A stretch of 64,000 nt of DNA from Pseudomonadota bacterium. Lineage in GTDB: Bacteria > Pseudomonadota > Gammaproteobacteria > Burkholderiales > Burkholderiaceae_C. The position numbers were made by a program, and so were the translations under genes. Position 1 is the first letter of the stretch; each line of letters begins with the position of its first letter. Where the stretch lies: NCBI GenBank assembly GCA_023442945.1, contig JAEZWW010000046.1, positions 1-64,000 on the forward strand, read 5' to 3'. Under the pieces are notes generated by a model, which was not told the DNA's origin, did no database searches, and saw only the letters and a list, made by a program, of their open reading frames with translations. Shown here piece after piece: positions 18,190-27,557 of the stretch.

Positions 18190-19002
18190 ATGACATCCTC
18201 TGCTTTGCCCATCGCCATTGCAGGCGCCAGCGGGCGCATGGGCCAGATGCTGATCGACGCCATCCGCCAGTCCGGCGACTGCGCGCTGGCCGGCGCGCTG
18301 GACCGCGGCGACAGCCCCGACCTGGGCCAGGACGCGGGCGCCCCCGCCGGCTGGGCGTCGGGCGTGCAGGTCACGGCCGACCTGGACACGGGCCTGAAGC
18401 CGGCCCGCGTGCTGATCGACTTCACCCGCCCGGACGCCACCATGGCGCACCTGGCCGCCTGCCGGAAGAACGGCGTGGGCCTGGTCATTGGCACCACGGG
18501 CTTTTCAGACGAGCAAAAGGCCGAAATCACCGCCGCGGCCAAGGACATCCCGATCGTCTTCGCACCGAACATGAGCGTGGGGGTGAATGTCACCTTCAAG
18601 TTGTTGGAAATGGCCGCCAAGGCGCTGTCCACCGGCTATGACATCGAAGTGATCGAGGCGCACCACCGCCACAAGGTGGACGCACCCAGCGGCACCGCGC
18701 TGAAGATGGGCGAAGTCATCGCCGAAGCCCTGGGCCGCGACCTGAAGGACTGCGCCGTGTACGAGCGCTTTGGCCACACCGGCGAGCGCGACCCGTCCAC
18801 CATCGGCTTTGCCACCATTCGCGGCGGCGACATCGTGGGTGACCACACCGTGCTGTTCGCCGGCACGGGCGAGCGCATCGAGATCAGCCACAAGTCTTCC
18901 AACCGCCAGGGCTACGCGCAGGGCGCACTGCGCGCCGCGCGTTTCCTGGCCGACAAGCGCAACGGTTTGTATGACATGTACGACGTGCTGAACCTTCGCT
19001 GA
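18190..19002 (+). CDS. dapB: 4-hydroxy-tetrahydrodipicolinate reductase DapB
   Basis: About 270 residues. It reduces the dihydrodipicolinate precursor with NAD(P)H in lysine and diaminopimelate synthesis. The Rossmann motif [14 protein letters not shown] lies at the N-terminus, the active-site region [20 protein letters not shown] near residues 158-177, and the C-terminus is typical. The start at 18190 ([18 protein letters not shown]) is preferred over a GTG four codons upstream. It is followed 26 bp later by exbB. Confidence 0.96.
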   Translation: MTSSALPIAIAGASGRMGQMLIDAIRQSGDCALAGALDRGDSPDLGQDAGAPAGWASGVQVTADLDTGLKPARVLIDFTRPDATMAHLAACRKNGVGLVIGTTGFSDEQKAEITAAAKDIPIVFAPNMSVGVNVTFKLLEMAAKALSTGYDIEVIEAHHRHKVDAPSGTALKMGEVIAEALGRDLKDCAVYERFGHTGERDPSTIGFATIRGGDIVGDHTVLFAGTGERIEISHKSSNRQGYAQGALRAARFLADKRNGLYDMYDVLNLR

Positions 19003-19028
19003 CCTCCCGAATCAGGTAACTTCTGACC

Positions 19029-19667
19029 ATGAACCTCCAACACGTCTTTTCGCAGAGCGACGCCATCGGCAAGGCCGTCGCCATCCTGCTGCTGCTCATG
19101 TCGATCGCCAGCTGGGTGGTCATCCTCTACAAAGCCTGGATGCTGCGCCGCGCCAGCAGCGACGTGGCGCGCAGCGTCACCGCGTTCTGGCAGGCGCCGT
19201 CGCTGGACGAAGCGGCCACGCGCATCAGCGGCTTCGACAAGGGCCAGCTGGTCACGCCGCTGATCGCCGCCACGCAGCGCCCCGCCGGCGGCACGCTGGC
19301 CGCGGCCGGTGACCGCGCGCAGCAGCTGACCCGCGTGCTGCGCGACACGCTGCACGCCACCATGGGCCGCCTGCAGTTTGGCCAGGTGCTGTTGGCCACG
19401 GTGGGTTCGACCGCGCCCTTCGTCGGCCTGCTGGGCACCGTCTGGGGCATCTACCACGCGCTGACCAGCATCGCCGCCACCAACCAGATCGGCATCGACA
19501 AGGTCGCCGGCCCGGTGGGCGAGGCGCTGATCATGACCGCCGCCGGCCTGGCCGTGGCTATTCCTGCCGTTCTGGCCTACAACTGGTTTGGCCGCACCAT
19601 CGGCCGGATCGAGGCCGAGCTGGAAGGCTTTGCGCGGGATTTGCGCGAACTGATGGCGAATCACTGA
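19029..19667 (+). CDS. exbB: MotA/TolQ/ExbB proton channel family protein
   Basis: A 212-residue inner-membrane protein with three transmembrane helices: one near residues 12-35 and two in the C-terminal half (GQVLLATVGSTAPFVGLLGTVWGIYHAL and ALIMTAAGLAVAIPAVLAYNWF), the latter being the MotA/TolQ/ExbB signature. It forms the proton-driven motor with the ExbD-like protein encoded 163 bp downstream. No TonB or TolA gene adjoins, so ExbB versus TolQ cannot be fixed from context; ExbB is the usual name in this neighbourhood. Confidence 0.9.
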   Translation: MNLQHVFSQSDAIGKAVAILLLLMSIASWVVILYKAWMLRRASSDVARSVTAFWQAPSLDEAATRISGFDKGQLVTPLIAATQRPAGGTLAAAGDRAQQLTRVLRDTLHATMGRLQFGQVLLATVGSTAPFVGLLGTVWGIYHALTSIAATNQIGIDKVAGPVGEALIMTAAGLAVAIPAVLAYNWFGRTIGRIEAELEGFARDLRELMANH

Positions 19668-19671
19668 GGAT

Positions 19672-19775
19672 GCACCCCCCTGAGCCACCTTCGGTGTCTT
19701 CCCCCCTCTGCTGCGCGAGGGGGGCAACGCCGATGCCCGGCGCAGGTCCGGGCATGGCGTTCGCTGGGTGGACGT
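19672..19775. repeat. Family B GC-rich hairpin repeat
   Basis: CACCCCCCTGAGCCACC, a CCCCCCTCTGCTGCGCGAGG stretch and an inverted repeat (GATGCCCGGCGCAGGTCC then GGGCATGGCGTT). It separates exbB from exbD, so the two are not tightly coupled. Confidence 0.8.
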
Positions 19776-19830
19776 GCGCTTGAGCAGCCGTCAGTGACGG
19801 GACGCAAGGCGCTACAAGGAATATTGAGCT

Positions 19831-20277
19831 ATGGCATTCGGAAGACTCGAAAGGGCCAAGGGGTCTGAGCCCATGAGCGACATCAACGTCACGCCGCTGG
19901 TGGACGTGATGCTGGTGCTGCTGGTGATCTTCATCATCACGGCGCCGCTGCTGGCCAGCTCGATCCGGCTGGATTTGCCCAAGACGGACGCGGCCAAGCC
20001 GGGCGATCCGCCCAAGTTCGTCACCGTGGTGGTGGACAAGGCGGGGCAGGCCTTCTTCAACGACAAGCCGGTGTCGCAGAGCCAGCTGGCGAGCGAGCTG
20101 CAGGCGTCGGCCAAGCTGAATCCGGAGACGGAAGTGCAGCTGCGCGCCGACAGCGGCGTGCCCTACGGCCGCGTGGTCGAGGTGATGGGCGAAGCGCAGA
20201 AGGCCGGGTTGAACCGCATCGGCTTCGTGGCCGACCCGACGGGCGCCGCGCCGCCGGTGCCTGCAGCGTCCCAGTAA
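19831..20277 (+). CDS. exbD: ExbD/TolR-family biopolymer transport protein
   Basis: 148 residues with one N-terminal transmembrane helix (INVTPLVDVMLVLLVIFIITAP, including the proton-carrying aspartate) and a periplasmic domain that ends with PYGRVVEVMGEAQKAGLNRIGFV. It partners the ExbB-like channel upstream. The start at 19831 gives MAFGRLERAKGSEPMSDINV; the cytoplasmic tail of about 17 residues is normal. Confidence 0.92.
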   Translation: MAFGRLERAKGSEPMSDINVTPLVDVMLVLLVIFIITAPLLASSIRLDLPKTDAAKPGDPPKFVTVVVDKAGQAFFNDKPVSQSQLASELQASAKLNPETEVQLRADSGVPYGRVVEVMGEAQKAGLNRIGFVADPTGAAPPVPAASQ

Positions 20278-20310
20278 GGCGCGCGCCGGCGGGTTTCGCT
20301 GGTTTTGGGG

Positions 20311-20370
20311 TCATTTCGGCCTCTGGCCCTACAGCGATCTGCGCGAACAGCTATGATTTATGTAGCGATT
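20311..20370 (+). repeat. Family A REP-like repeat
   Basis: The copy reads TCGGCCTCTGGCCCTACAG, then CGATCTGCGCGAACAGCTAT and TGTAGCGATT. It lies between exbD and the leuS promoter region. Confidence 0.85.
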
Positions 20371-20410
20371 GCGGATTCCTGAGCCGCCCGGTCGGCCAGC
20401 GCCGCGCGCC

Positions 20411-20416
20411 TACAAT
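20411..20416 (+). promoter_or_regulatory. Candidate leuS -10 element next to the start codon
   Basis: TACAAT is separated from the leuS ATG by 6 bases. If used, transcription would begin at or next to the start codon, giving a leaderless mRNA. No good -35 hexamer is visible. Confidence 0.35.
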
Positions 20417-20422
20417 TTGCGC

Positions 20423-23116
20423 ATGCAAGAAACCTACGACCATCGCGCCGTCGAACAGGCCGCCCAGGCCGACTGGCAAGCCCAGGACGCGTACCGGGTG
20501 ACGGAAGACCCGAACAAGAAAAAATACTACGCCTGTTCCATGCTGCCCTACCCCAGCGGCAAGCTGCACATGGGGCACGTGCGCAACTACACCATCAACG
20601 ACATGCTGGCGCGCCAGCTGCGCATGCAGGGCTACAACGTCCTGATGCCCATGGGTTGGGACGCCTTCGGCCTGCCGGCCGAGAACGCCGCGCTGAAAAA
20701 CGGCGTGCCGCCCGCCCAGTGGACGTACGACAACATTGCCTACATGAAGGGCCAGATGCAGGCCATGGGCCTGGCCATCGACTGGACGCGCGAAGTCGCC
20801 ACCTGCGACCCCGACTACTACCGCTGGAACCAGTGGCTGTTCTTGAAGATGCTGGAAAAAGGCATCGCCTACCGCAAGACCCAGGTCGTCAACTGGGACC
20901 CGGTCGACCAGACCGTGCTGGCCAATGAACAGGTCATCGACGGCAAGGGCTGGCGCACCGGCGCGCCGGTGGAAAAGCGCGAGATCCCGGGCTATTACCT
21001 GAAGATCACCGACTACGCGCAAGAGCTGCTCGACCACGTGCAGATCGGCAACGACAAGGCCACGCTGACCGGCTGGCCCGACCGCGTGCGCCTGATGCAG
21101 GAAAACTGGATCGGCAAAAGCGCGGGCGTGCGCTTTGCCTTCACCCACGACATCCGCGGCGCCGACGGCCAGCCGATCCAGGACGGGCGCATGTACGTGT
21201 TCACCACGCGCGCCGACACCATCATGGGCGTGACGTTCTGCGCCGTCGCGGCCGAGCACCCGCTGGCCACGCACGCCGCGCAAGGCAACCCCGAACTGGC
21301 TGCTTTCATAGAAAAATGCAAGCAGGGCGGCACGACCGAGGCCGAACTGGCGCTGAAAGACAAGGAAGGCATGCCCACCGGCCTGAACGTGGTGCACCCG
21401 CTGACCGGCGAAGAAGTGCCGCTGTGGGTCGGCAACTATGTGCTGATGAGCTACGGTGACGGCGCCGTCATGGGCGTGCCCGCGCACGACGAGCGCGACT
21501 TCGCCTTCGCGCTGAAATACGGCCTGCCGATCACACAGGTCGTGCACATCGACGGCGAAACCTACGACTACAGCCGTTGGCAGGACTGGTACGCCGACAA
21601 GCAGCGCGGCGTCACCGTCAATTCCGACACCTTCAGCGGCATGAGCCACGCCGAGGCGGTCGACGCCGTCGCCCACGCGCTTGAGCAAAAAGGCCTGGGC
21701 GAGAAAAAGACCACCTGGCGCCTACGCGACTGGGGCATCAGCCGCCAGCGCTACTGGGGCACGCCCATCCCCATGATCCACTGCGAGGCCTGCGGCACCG
21801 TGCCCGTGCCGGAGAAAGACCTGCCGGTTGTGCTGCCGCAGGACCTGGTGCCCGATGGCAGCGGCAACCCGCTGAACAAGTCCGAGGCGTTTCTGAAAGT
21901 CGACTGCCCCTGCTGTGGAAAGCCGGCGCGGCGCGAGACGGACACGATGGACACCTTCATCGATTCGTCCTGGTACTTCATGCGCTACTGCGACCCGAAG
22001 AACGCCGAGGCCATGGTCGCCGGCGGCACCGAGTACTGGATGCCGATGGACCAGTACATCGGCGGCATCGAGCATGCCATCCTGCACCTGCTGTACGCGC
22101 GCTTCTGGACCAAGGTGATGCGCGATCTGGGGCTGGTGAAGATCGACGAGCCTTTCACCCGCCTGCTGACGCAGGGCATGGTGCTCAACCAGATCTATTC
22201 GCGCCGCACGGAAAAGGGCGGCAAGGAGTATTTCTGGCCCGCCGATATTGACCCGGTGATCGACGCCGACGGCCACCAGGTCGGCGCCAAGCTGAACAAG
22301 GCGGTGGGCGATTTGCCCGCCGGCACGCTGATCGACTACGAGGGCGTGGGCACCATGTCCAAGTCTAAGAACAACGGCGTGGACCCGCAGGACCTGATCG
22401 AGCGCTACGGCGCCGACACCGCGCGCCTGTACACCATGTTCACCGCGCCGCCTGAGGCCACACTGGAATGGAACGACGCGGCCGTCGAAGGCAGCTACCG
22501 CTTCCTGCGCCGTGTGTGGAACTTTGGCGCCAAACTGCATGCTATGAACAACATAGCTGCCAGCGCAGTGTTGGCTAGCGCTGCGGGCAAAAATGGCGTT
22601 GAATTCAGCAAGAACGCCAAGGCGCTGCGCCACGAAGTGCACAGCGTGCTGGGTCAGATCGACTACGACTACCAGCGCCTGCAGTACAACACCGTGGTGT
22701 CGGGCGCGATGAAGCTGCTGAACGCGCTGGAGGGCTTCAAGTCCGACGGCTCGGTGGGCGATCAGGCGGCGCTGGCCGAGGGCTTTTCGGTGCTGCTGCG
22801 CGTGCTGTACCCGGTCACGCCGCACATGACGCACGCGCTGTGGAAGGCGCTGGGCTTCGAGGCGGTGCAGGGCGCGCTGTTGGACGCAGCCTGGCCCAAA
22901 CCGGACGAGGAGGCGCTCCAGCTTGACGAGGTGGAGCTGATGCTGCAGGTCAACGGCAAGCTGCGCGGCGCGATCCAGGTGCCGTCGGCGGCCAGCAAGG
23001 AAGAAATCGAGCGGGCCGCGCTGGCCAGCGAAGCTTTTGCCAAGCACAGCGGCGAGGGCGCGGTGAAGAAGGTCGTCGTCGTGCCCGGGCGCCTGGTCAA
23101 CGTGGTGGTGGCCTGA
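20423..23116 (+). CDS. leuS: Leucyl-tRNA synthetase
   Basis: 897 residues, full-length class Ia aminoacyl-tRNA synthetase. The HIGH-type motif is [10 protein letters not shown] near residue 46, the editing domain (CP1) follows, and the KMSKS loop appears as [13 protein letters not shown] near residue 645. The anticodon-binding domain follows. The start at 20423 ([18 protein letters not shown]) matches the family; upstream codons derive from the repeat and promoter. Residues about 707-728 ([19 protein letters not shown]) are encoded by a sequence resembling a family A variant. lptE starts 2 bp after the stop. Confidence 0.97.
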   Translation: MQETYDHRAVEQAAQADWQAQDAYRVTEDPNKKKYYACSMLPYPSGKLHMGHVRNYTINDMLARQLRMQGYNVLMPMGWDAFGLPAENAALKNGVPPAQWTYDNIAYMKGQMQAMGLAIDWTREVATCDPDYYRWNQWLFLKMLEKGIAYRKTQVVNWDPVDQTVLANEQVIDGKGWRTGAPVEKREIPGYYLKITDYAQELLDHVQIGNDKATLTGWPDRVRLMQENWIGKSAGVRFAFTHDIRGADGQPIQDGRMYVFTTRADTIMGVTFCAVAAEHPLATHAAQGNPELAAFIEKCKQGGTTEAELALKDKEGMPTGLNVVHPLTGEEVPLWVGNYVLMSYGDGAVMGVPAHDERDFAFALKYGLPITQVVHIDGETYDYSRWQDWYADKQRGVTVNSDTFSGMSHAEAVDAVAHALEQKGLGEKKTTWRLRDWGISRQRYWGTPIPMIHCEACGTVPVPEKDLPVVLPQDLVPDGSGNPLNKSEAFLKVDCPCCGKPARRETDTMDTFIDSSWYFMRYCDPKNAEAMVAGGTEYWMPMDQYIGGIEHAILHLLYARFWTKVMRDLGLVKIDEPFTRLLTQGMVLNQIYSRRTEKGGKEYFWPADIDPVIDADGHQVGAKLNKAVGDLPAGTLIDYEGVGTMSKSKNNGVDPQDLIERYGADTARLYTMFTAPPEATLEWNDAAVEGSYRFLRRVWNFGAKLHAMNNIAASAVLASAAGKNGVEFSKNAKALRHEVHSVLGQIDYDYQRLQYNTVVSGAMKLLNALEGFKSDGSVGDQAALAEGFSVLLRVLYPVTPHMTHALWKALGFEAVQGALLDAAWPKPDEEALQLDEVELMLQVNGKLRGAIQVPSAASKEEIERAALASEAFAKHSGEGAVKKVVVVPGRLVNVVVA
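22541..22605 (-). repeat. Family A-like repeat inside leuS
   Basis: TGCTATGAACAACATAGC, then TGCCAGCGCAGTG and a TAGCGCTGCG block. It is in frame within the anticodon-binding domain coding region. The match is partial. Confidence 0.5.
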
Positions 23117-23117
23117 G

Positions 23118-23618
23118 ATGCTGCGCCGCCGCACCCTGCTCGCCACTACGCTGGGCGCGCCGCTGCTGGGCGCCTGCGGCTTCGCGCTGCGCAAGCCGCC
23201 GGAGTTTGCGTTCAAGACGATCGCCCTGGCGATGCCCGTCAATTCTTCGCTGACCACCGAACTGCGCCGCCAGCTGGAGGGCACAGGGCGCGTGCAGGTC
23301 ATCACCGACCCGGCGCAGGCGGGCAAGGCGGACGCGGTGCTGGAAAGTCCGGGTGAGGTGCGTGAGCGCGTGGTGGTCAGCGTGAATGCCACCGGCGAGG
23401 TGCGCGAGCTGACGCTGCGCATCCGCTTCAGCTTCCGCCTGCGCACGGCGGACGGGCGCGAGCTGCTGCCGATGTCCGAGATCATGCGCCAGATCGACCA
23501 GAGCTACGCCGAATCGGCCGCGCTGTCGAAGGAGCAGGAAGGGCTGATGCTCTACCAGAACATGCAGAGCGACATCGTCCAGCAGGTCATGCGCCGCCTG
23601 GCCACCGCCCACCTGTGA
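23118..23618 (+). CDS. lptE: LPS-assembly lipoprotein LptE
   Basis: 166 residues. A short basic N-terminus MLRRRTLLATTLGAPLLGACGF carries the lipobox LGAC followed by GFALR, typical of LptE. The protein sits in the barrel of LptD and helps deliver lipopolysaccharide to the outer leaflet. It is co-transcribed with leuS (2 bp gap) and followed by holA after 52 bp, the conserved leuS-lptE-holA order. Confidence 0.93.
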   Translation: MLRRRTLLATTLGAPLLGACGFALRKPPEFAFKTIALAMPVNSSLTTELRRQLEGTGRVQVITDPAQAGKADAVLESPGEVRERVVVSVNATGEVRELTLRIRFSFRLRTADGRELLPMSEIMRQIDQSYAESAALSKEQEGLMLYQNMQSDIVQQVMRRLATAHL

Positions 23619-23670
23619 ACGCTTGCCCGACCCCGCGCGCTGCGCGCAGTGACTGAACCACCGCCACCCG

Positions 23671-24747
23671 ATGCAATTGCCCGCCCCTCAGCTTGCCGCC
23701 CACCTGCAGAAAACGCTGCGGCCGCTGTACACCTTGCACGGCGATGAGCCTCTGCTGGTGCAGGAAGCGGCCGACGCCATCCGCGAGGCCGCGCGCACCC
23801 AGGGCTACACCGAGCGCACAGTGCACACGGTGCAGGGCGCCCACTTCGACTGGGGCGGGGTGCTGGCGGCCGGCAACAGCCTGAGCCTGTTTGCCGATAA
23901 ACAGCTGATCGAGATCCGCATTCCCTCGGGCAAGCCCGGCAAGGACGGCAGCGCTGCGCTGCAACAGATCGCCGAAGGCGCGGCGGGCAACGACAGCACG
24001 ATGACGCTGGTCGTGCTGCCGCGCCTGGACAAGGCCACCCGCACCGGCGCCTGGTTCGGGGCGCTGGAGGGCGCCGGTGCCATGGTGCAGATCGATCCGG
24101 TGGAGCGCAACGCGCTGCCGCAGTGGATTGCGGCGCGCCTGGCCAACCAGGGGCAGCGCGTGGCGGCAGGAGAGATGGGGCAGCGGACGCTCAGCTTCTT
24201 CGCCGATCGCGTGGAAGGCAATCTGCTGGCGGCGCACCAGGAGATCACCAAGCTCGGCTTGCTGTACCCGGCCGGTGAGTTGAGCGCCGAACAGATCGAG
24301 GCGGCGGTGCTGAACGTGGCGCGCTTTGACGTGTTCAAGCTGAGCGAGGCCGTGCTGGCCGGTCGGCGCGAGCGCGTGCAGCGCATGCTGGATGGCTTGC
24401 AGGCTGAAGGCGAATCGGAAGTGCTGGTGCACTACACGCTGGCCGAGGACATTCGCGCGCTCAAGCGTGTCAAGGACGCGCTGGGCCAGGGCCGCCCGTT
24501 GCCCATGGCACTGCGCGAACAGCGCATCTGGGGCCTGCGCGAGCGCTTGTTTGAACGCGTGCTGCCCCACATGACCGATCTGCAACTGAGTGGCTTGCTG
24601 CAGGCGGCGCACCAGGTGGACGGCATCGTCAAGGGCTTGAAGCACCCCGGCTGGCCCAGTCAACCCTGGGCGGCACTGCACCGCCTGGCGCAAAGCCTGT
24701 GCGGCGCCTGCGGGCAAGCGGTCAGCCGGCCGGTGTCGCGGGCATAG
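23671..24747 (+). CDS. holA: DNA polymerase III delta subunit HolA
   Basis: 358 residues. As clamp-loader subunit delta it opens the beta sliding clamp. The N-terminal segment LYTLHGDEPLLVQEAADAIR is the family start, and the central domain contains VEGNLLAAHQEITKLGLLYP and the DVFKLSEAVLAGR motif. It is the third gene of leuS-lptE-holA. Full length. Confidence 0.93.
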   Translation: MQLPAPQLAAHLQKTLRPLYTLHGDEPLLVQEAADAIREAARTQGYTERTVHTVQGAHFDWGGVLAAGNSLSLFADKQLIEIRIPSGKPGKDGSAALQQIAEGAAGNDSTMTLVVLPRLDKATRTGAWFGALEGAGAMVQIDPVERNALPQWIAARLANQGQRVAAGEMGQRTLSFFADRVEGNLLAAHQEITKLGLLYPAGELSAEQIEAAVLNVARFDVFKLSEAVLAGRRERVQRMLDGLQAEGESEVLVHYTLAEDIRALKRVKDALGQGRPLPMALREQRIWGLRERLFERVLPHMTDLQLSGLLQAAHQVDGIVKGLKHPGWPSQPWAALHRLAQSLCGACGQAVSRPVSRA

Positions 24748-24887
24748 GGGACCCGTCTGCGCGCTGCCTGGGCGTGCTTTCGGTCGGGACCGGCTGTGTT
24801 TGTCGCGCACGGGTCACATTTCACGCTAACGTACGCTTTGGCGCCGGGCCACCGCCTTGCAAGCGGGTCAAAACATGCGGTTTTTCT

Positions 24888-24905
24888 TACAATGGGAGTC
24901 CCATT
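24888..24905. promoter_or_regulatory. Palindromic operator over a -10 element
   Basis: AATGGGA-G-TCCCATT is a perfect 7+1+7 palindrome at 24891-24905. It overlaps a TACAAT -10-like hexamer (24888-24893) and lies just before the start of a ribbon-helix-helix gene. This is the expected place for an autorepressor site. Confidence 0.55.
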
Positions 24906-24913
24906 GGACGCAT

Positions 24914-25126
24914 ATGCCTAAGCTTGAACAAAAGACTGCGCGCCTGACGGTGTTGATCGACCCGTCCAAGAAGCGCGCGTTTGAAGCCCTCTGTGCTTCG
25001 CAAGACGTCACCCCCTCGCAGGTGGTGCGCAAGCTGATCCGCGACCATCTCACGCAGCACGGGGTGCAATGGACCCCGGGCGATCACGGCGAAGAAGACG
25101 CCGGCGATCCCGACGCGCTGGGCTGA
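24914..25126 (+). CDS. Small ribbon-helix-helix (CopG-like) regulator
   Basis: A 70-residue protein. KTARLTVLIDPSKKRAFEAL gives the N-terminal beta strand and helix A, and DVTPSQVVRKLIRDHL helix B, the layout of ribbon-helix-helix DNA-binding proteins. The C-terminus is acidic (GDHGEEDAGDPDA). I start at 24914, after the candidate promoter; a longer frame from 24857 would include the promoter. No toxin partner is adjacent, so it looks like a lone regulator, probably autoregulated through the palindrome just upstream. Targets unknown. Confidence 0.75.
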   Translation: MPKLEQKTARLTVLIDPSKKRAFEALCASQDVTPSQVVRKLIRDHLTQHGVQWTPGDHGEEDAGDPDALG

Positions 25127-25221
25127 GCCGCTTCCGCTCCCTTTTTTCCATCGCGCAGGCGGTACGACGCGCCGTCGCCTAACCGAGCTCACATCGCTTT
25201 CTTCAGGCGCTCAGCCTTCAT

Positions 25222-25251
25222 AAAAAAAGCCCCGGCATGCCGGGGCTTTTT
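25222..25251. terminator. Bidirectional rho-independent terminator
   Basis: AGCCCCGGCA-TGCCGGGGCT is a perfect stem flanked by an A-run and a T-run. It sits between the ribbon-helix-helix gene and the convergent Roadblock-like gene and can stop transcription from both sides. Confidence 0.92.
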
Positions 25252-25271
25252 GCTGTCCGATCCGGGAAGGA

Positions 25272-25631
25272 TCAGAAGTTCATTTCCTTGTCCACGTCGG
25301 CGGTCTTGCGACGGGCCATGGCCAGGTTGGCGCGCTGCTTGTCCAGCACGTAGTAGATGAACACGCCTTCTTTGCGGGCCGAAGGACGCAGGATGTGGTA
25401 CTGCTTGCCCAGGGTGATCAGGATGTCTTCGATCACGTCGTTCAGGCCCAGCGAACGCATGGTCTTCATCTTGGCGCGCACCACTTCGGTGTTGCCGGCG
25501 GCGGCCACTTCCAGGTCCACGCCGGTGCCGATGGAGCCCAGCATCATGCCGGAGGCCGAGTCGACCACCGCTGCGCACATGGCGCCGTCCAGGGTCATCA
25601 GTTCATCGAGGGTTTGCTTGATCGTAGCCAT
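25272..25631 (-). CDS. Roadblock/LC7-like small protein
   Basis: 119 residues beginning MATIKQTLDELMTLDGAMCAAVVDS. The alternating pattern (AAVVDSASGMMLGSIG, then a helix with VVRAKMKTMRSL, then ITLGKQYHILRPSARKEGVFIYYVLD) fits the Roadblock/LC7 fold found in MglB-like and other GTPase-associated proteins. No small GTPase gene adjoins. The start at 25631 is chosen because the upstream in-frame extension is low in conserved character. The family call is by fold pattern only; the function is unknown. Confidence 0.7.
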   Translation of the reverse strand: MATIKQTLDELMTLDGAMCAAVVDSASGMMLGSIGTGVDLEVAAAGNTEVVRAKMKTMRSLGLNDVIEDILITLGKQYHILRPSARKEGVFIYYVLDKQRANLAMARRKTADVDKEMNF

Positions 25632-26081
25632 GTGTTTCCTTATTGGCGGTAAGTGAGTGAGGGTGAGGAGATGAGGGGCTCGCTGGGCAGTGCCTGGGCG
25701 CTGCGCGGCTTGCTGGAGTCCAATGTAATCGGCCGATCGGGTCTGCGGCAATGGGAGTATGGGTACGTGTGCGGAGTTCGTGTGATGGATTGCATGGTTG
25801 CCGAAGCAAAAGACCGGGGCTGTCGCGGCTTGGCATCAACACAACGCTTTGTGATGGATCAAATGCCCACGCCTTCGCCGACGCGGAATGGCGGGGCTTG
25901 TGCCGTGACCGCGACTTTTGTCACGGCGGCCGAGCGAGTGGGGCCGGTGAGCGGGCGGCGACAGCGGCCAGAGGCGGCCGATTAGCGGCTATACCGCTTC
26001 AGGCAGCACCGACACGCCGCTCTGGTGGGGTCGCTCGGTACCGGGCCGACCGCGGCGCTGGCTTTTTGGGACAATTGAGCC
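25632..26081. other. Intergenic region without a supported gene
   Basis: 450 bp between the Roadblock-like gene and proA. A 110-codon open frame on the plus strand (25653-25985) has an arginine- and glycine-rich, unstructured product and no ribosome-binding site, so it is not called. The region should hold promoters for both divergent genes. GACAAT at 26070-26075 lies 6 bases before the proA start. Confidence 0.5.
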
Positions 26082-27404
26082 ATGAACGCCTCCAACGTCG
26101 CCGAAACCATGCAATTGCTGGGCTCGCAGGCCCGCGCTGCCTCGCGTGCCATGGCCCGCGCAGGTATCGCCGCGCGCAACCGCGCCTTGCGCGAGTTGGC
26201 GCGCCTGCTGCGCGAGCAGACCGACGCGCTGCAAACGCCGAACCAACGAGACCTGGCCCGCGCCCGCGAGGCCGGCTTGGCCGAGCCGATGGTGGACCGC
26301 CTGAAGCTCACCCCCGCCATTCTGGAGACCTGTGCCGAAGGCTGCGAGCAGCTGGCCGCCATGACCGATGCTATCGGGGACGTGGTGTCGCTGCGCCAGC
26401 AGCCCAGCGGCATCCGCGTCGGGCAGATGCGCGTGCCGATCGGCGTGTTCGGCATGATTTACGAAAGCCGCCCCAACGTGACGATCGAAGCCGCCAGCCT
26501 GTCGATCAAGAGCGGCAACGCCTGCATCCTGCGCGGCGGCAGCGAGGCGATCGAGTCCAACACCGCCCTGGCCGCGCTGGTGCAGCAAGCGCTGGAATTC
26601 GCCGGCCTGCCGCGCGAAGCCGTGCAGCTGGTGCCGACCACCGACCGCGCCGCCGTGGGCCACCTGATCGCCATGCCCGACTTTGTTGACGTGATCATCC
26701 CGCGCGGCGGCCGAGGGCTGATCGAGCGCATCAGCGCCGAAGCCAAGGTGCCCGTCATCAAGCACCTGGACGGCAATTGCCACACCTATGTGGACGACCC
26801 GAGCGACCTGGACCTGGCCGTCAAGGTGACCGACAACGCCAAGACCCAGAAGTACAGCCCCTGCAACGCAACCGAAAGCCTGCTGGTCGCGCGCGGCGTG
26901 GCGCAAGCCTTCCTGCCGCGCATCGGCGCCGTGCTGGCGGCCAAGGGCGTGGAAATGCGCTGCGACCCCGAAGCACTGGCCATTTTAGAGTCAAATCTGC
27001 GTCCGGCCCTACAGCAATCTGCGCAGGCAGCTCCTGAAAACGCAGCAAAACTGGTGCCGGCGACGGAGCAAGATTGGTCTGAGGAATACCTCGCGCCCAT
27101 CCTCAGCATCAAGGTCGTGAGCGGCCTGGACGAGGCGATCGAGCACATCAACCGCTATTCCAGCCACCACACCGACGCCATCCTGACCACCGACCATGGG
27201 CACGCCCAGCGCTTCCTGCGTGAAGTCGATTCGGCCAGCGTCATGGTCAACACCAGCACGCGCTTTGCCGACGGCTTTGAGTACGGCCTGGGCGCGGAAA
27301 TCGGCATCAGCACCGACAAGTTCCACGCCCGCGGCCCGGTTGGCATCGAAGGTCTGACTTCGCTGAAGTGGGTGGTGCTGGGCGAGGGCGAGGTGCGCGG
27401 CTGA
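26082..27404 (+). CDS. proA: Gamma-glutamyl phosphate reductase ProA
   Basis: 440 residues, the second enzyme of proline synthesis, making glutamate semialdehyde with NADPH. Typical segments are [42 protein letters not shown] and [13 protein letters not shown], the last with the catalytic cysteine, then [18 protein letters not shown]. Residues about 301-324 ([18 protein letters not shown] and on) are encoded by an in-frame family A repeat and lengthen the protein beyond the usual 415-425 residues. The gene is intact otherwise and presumably functional. Confidence 0.96.
   Translation: MNASNVAETMQLLGSQARAASRAMARAGIAARNRALRELARLLREQTDALQTPNQRDLARAREAGLAEPMVDRLKLTPAILETCAEGCEQLAAMTDAIGDVVSLRQQPSGIRVGQMRVPIGVFGMIYESRPNVTIEAASLSIKSGNACILRGGSEAIESNTALAALVQQALEFAGLPREAVQLVPTTDRAAVGHLIAMPDFVDVIIPRGGRGLIERISAEAKVPVIKHLDGNCHTYVDDPSDLDLAVKVTDNAKTQKYSPCNATESLLVARGVAQAFLPRIGAVLAAKGVEMRCDPEALAILESNLRPALQQSAQAAPENAAKLVPATEQDWSEEYLAPILSIKVVSGLDEAIEHINRYSSHHTDAILTTDHGHAQRFLREVDSASVMVNTSTRFADGFEYGLGAEIGISTDKFHARGPVGIEGLTSLKWVVLGEGEVRG
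26983..27053 (+). repeat. Family A repeat in frame inside proA
   Basis: TCCGGCCCTACAGCAATCTG, a CGCAGGCAGCTCCTGAAAA block and CGCAGCAAAA. It matches the intergenic copies over its length but is translated as part of ProA. Confidence 0.85.
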
Positions 27405-27557
27405 GCGCTGGCGGGCGTTTACGACGGCCGTCTTGCTGCGCGCCGTGGCGTCTTGGTGACGCTGATCGCACGCCAGGCGGCGGCTGACACGGTATCGGGC
27501 GGCTGTGGCACTACACTGCCAGCTTGATCGCGCACCGCGTCGCCTGATACCTGCACC

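Noticed and set aside
25653..25985. 110-codon open frame between the Roadblock-like gene and proA
   Set aside because: No ribosome-binding site, unstructured arginine-rich product, and codon use unlike the neighbouring genes.
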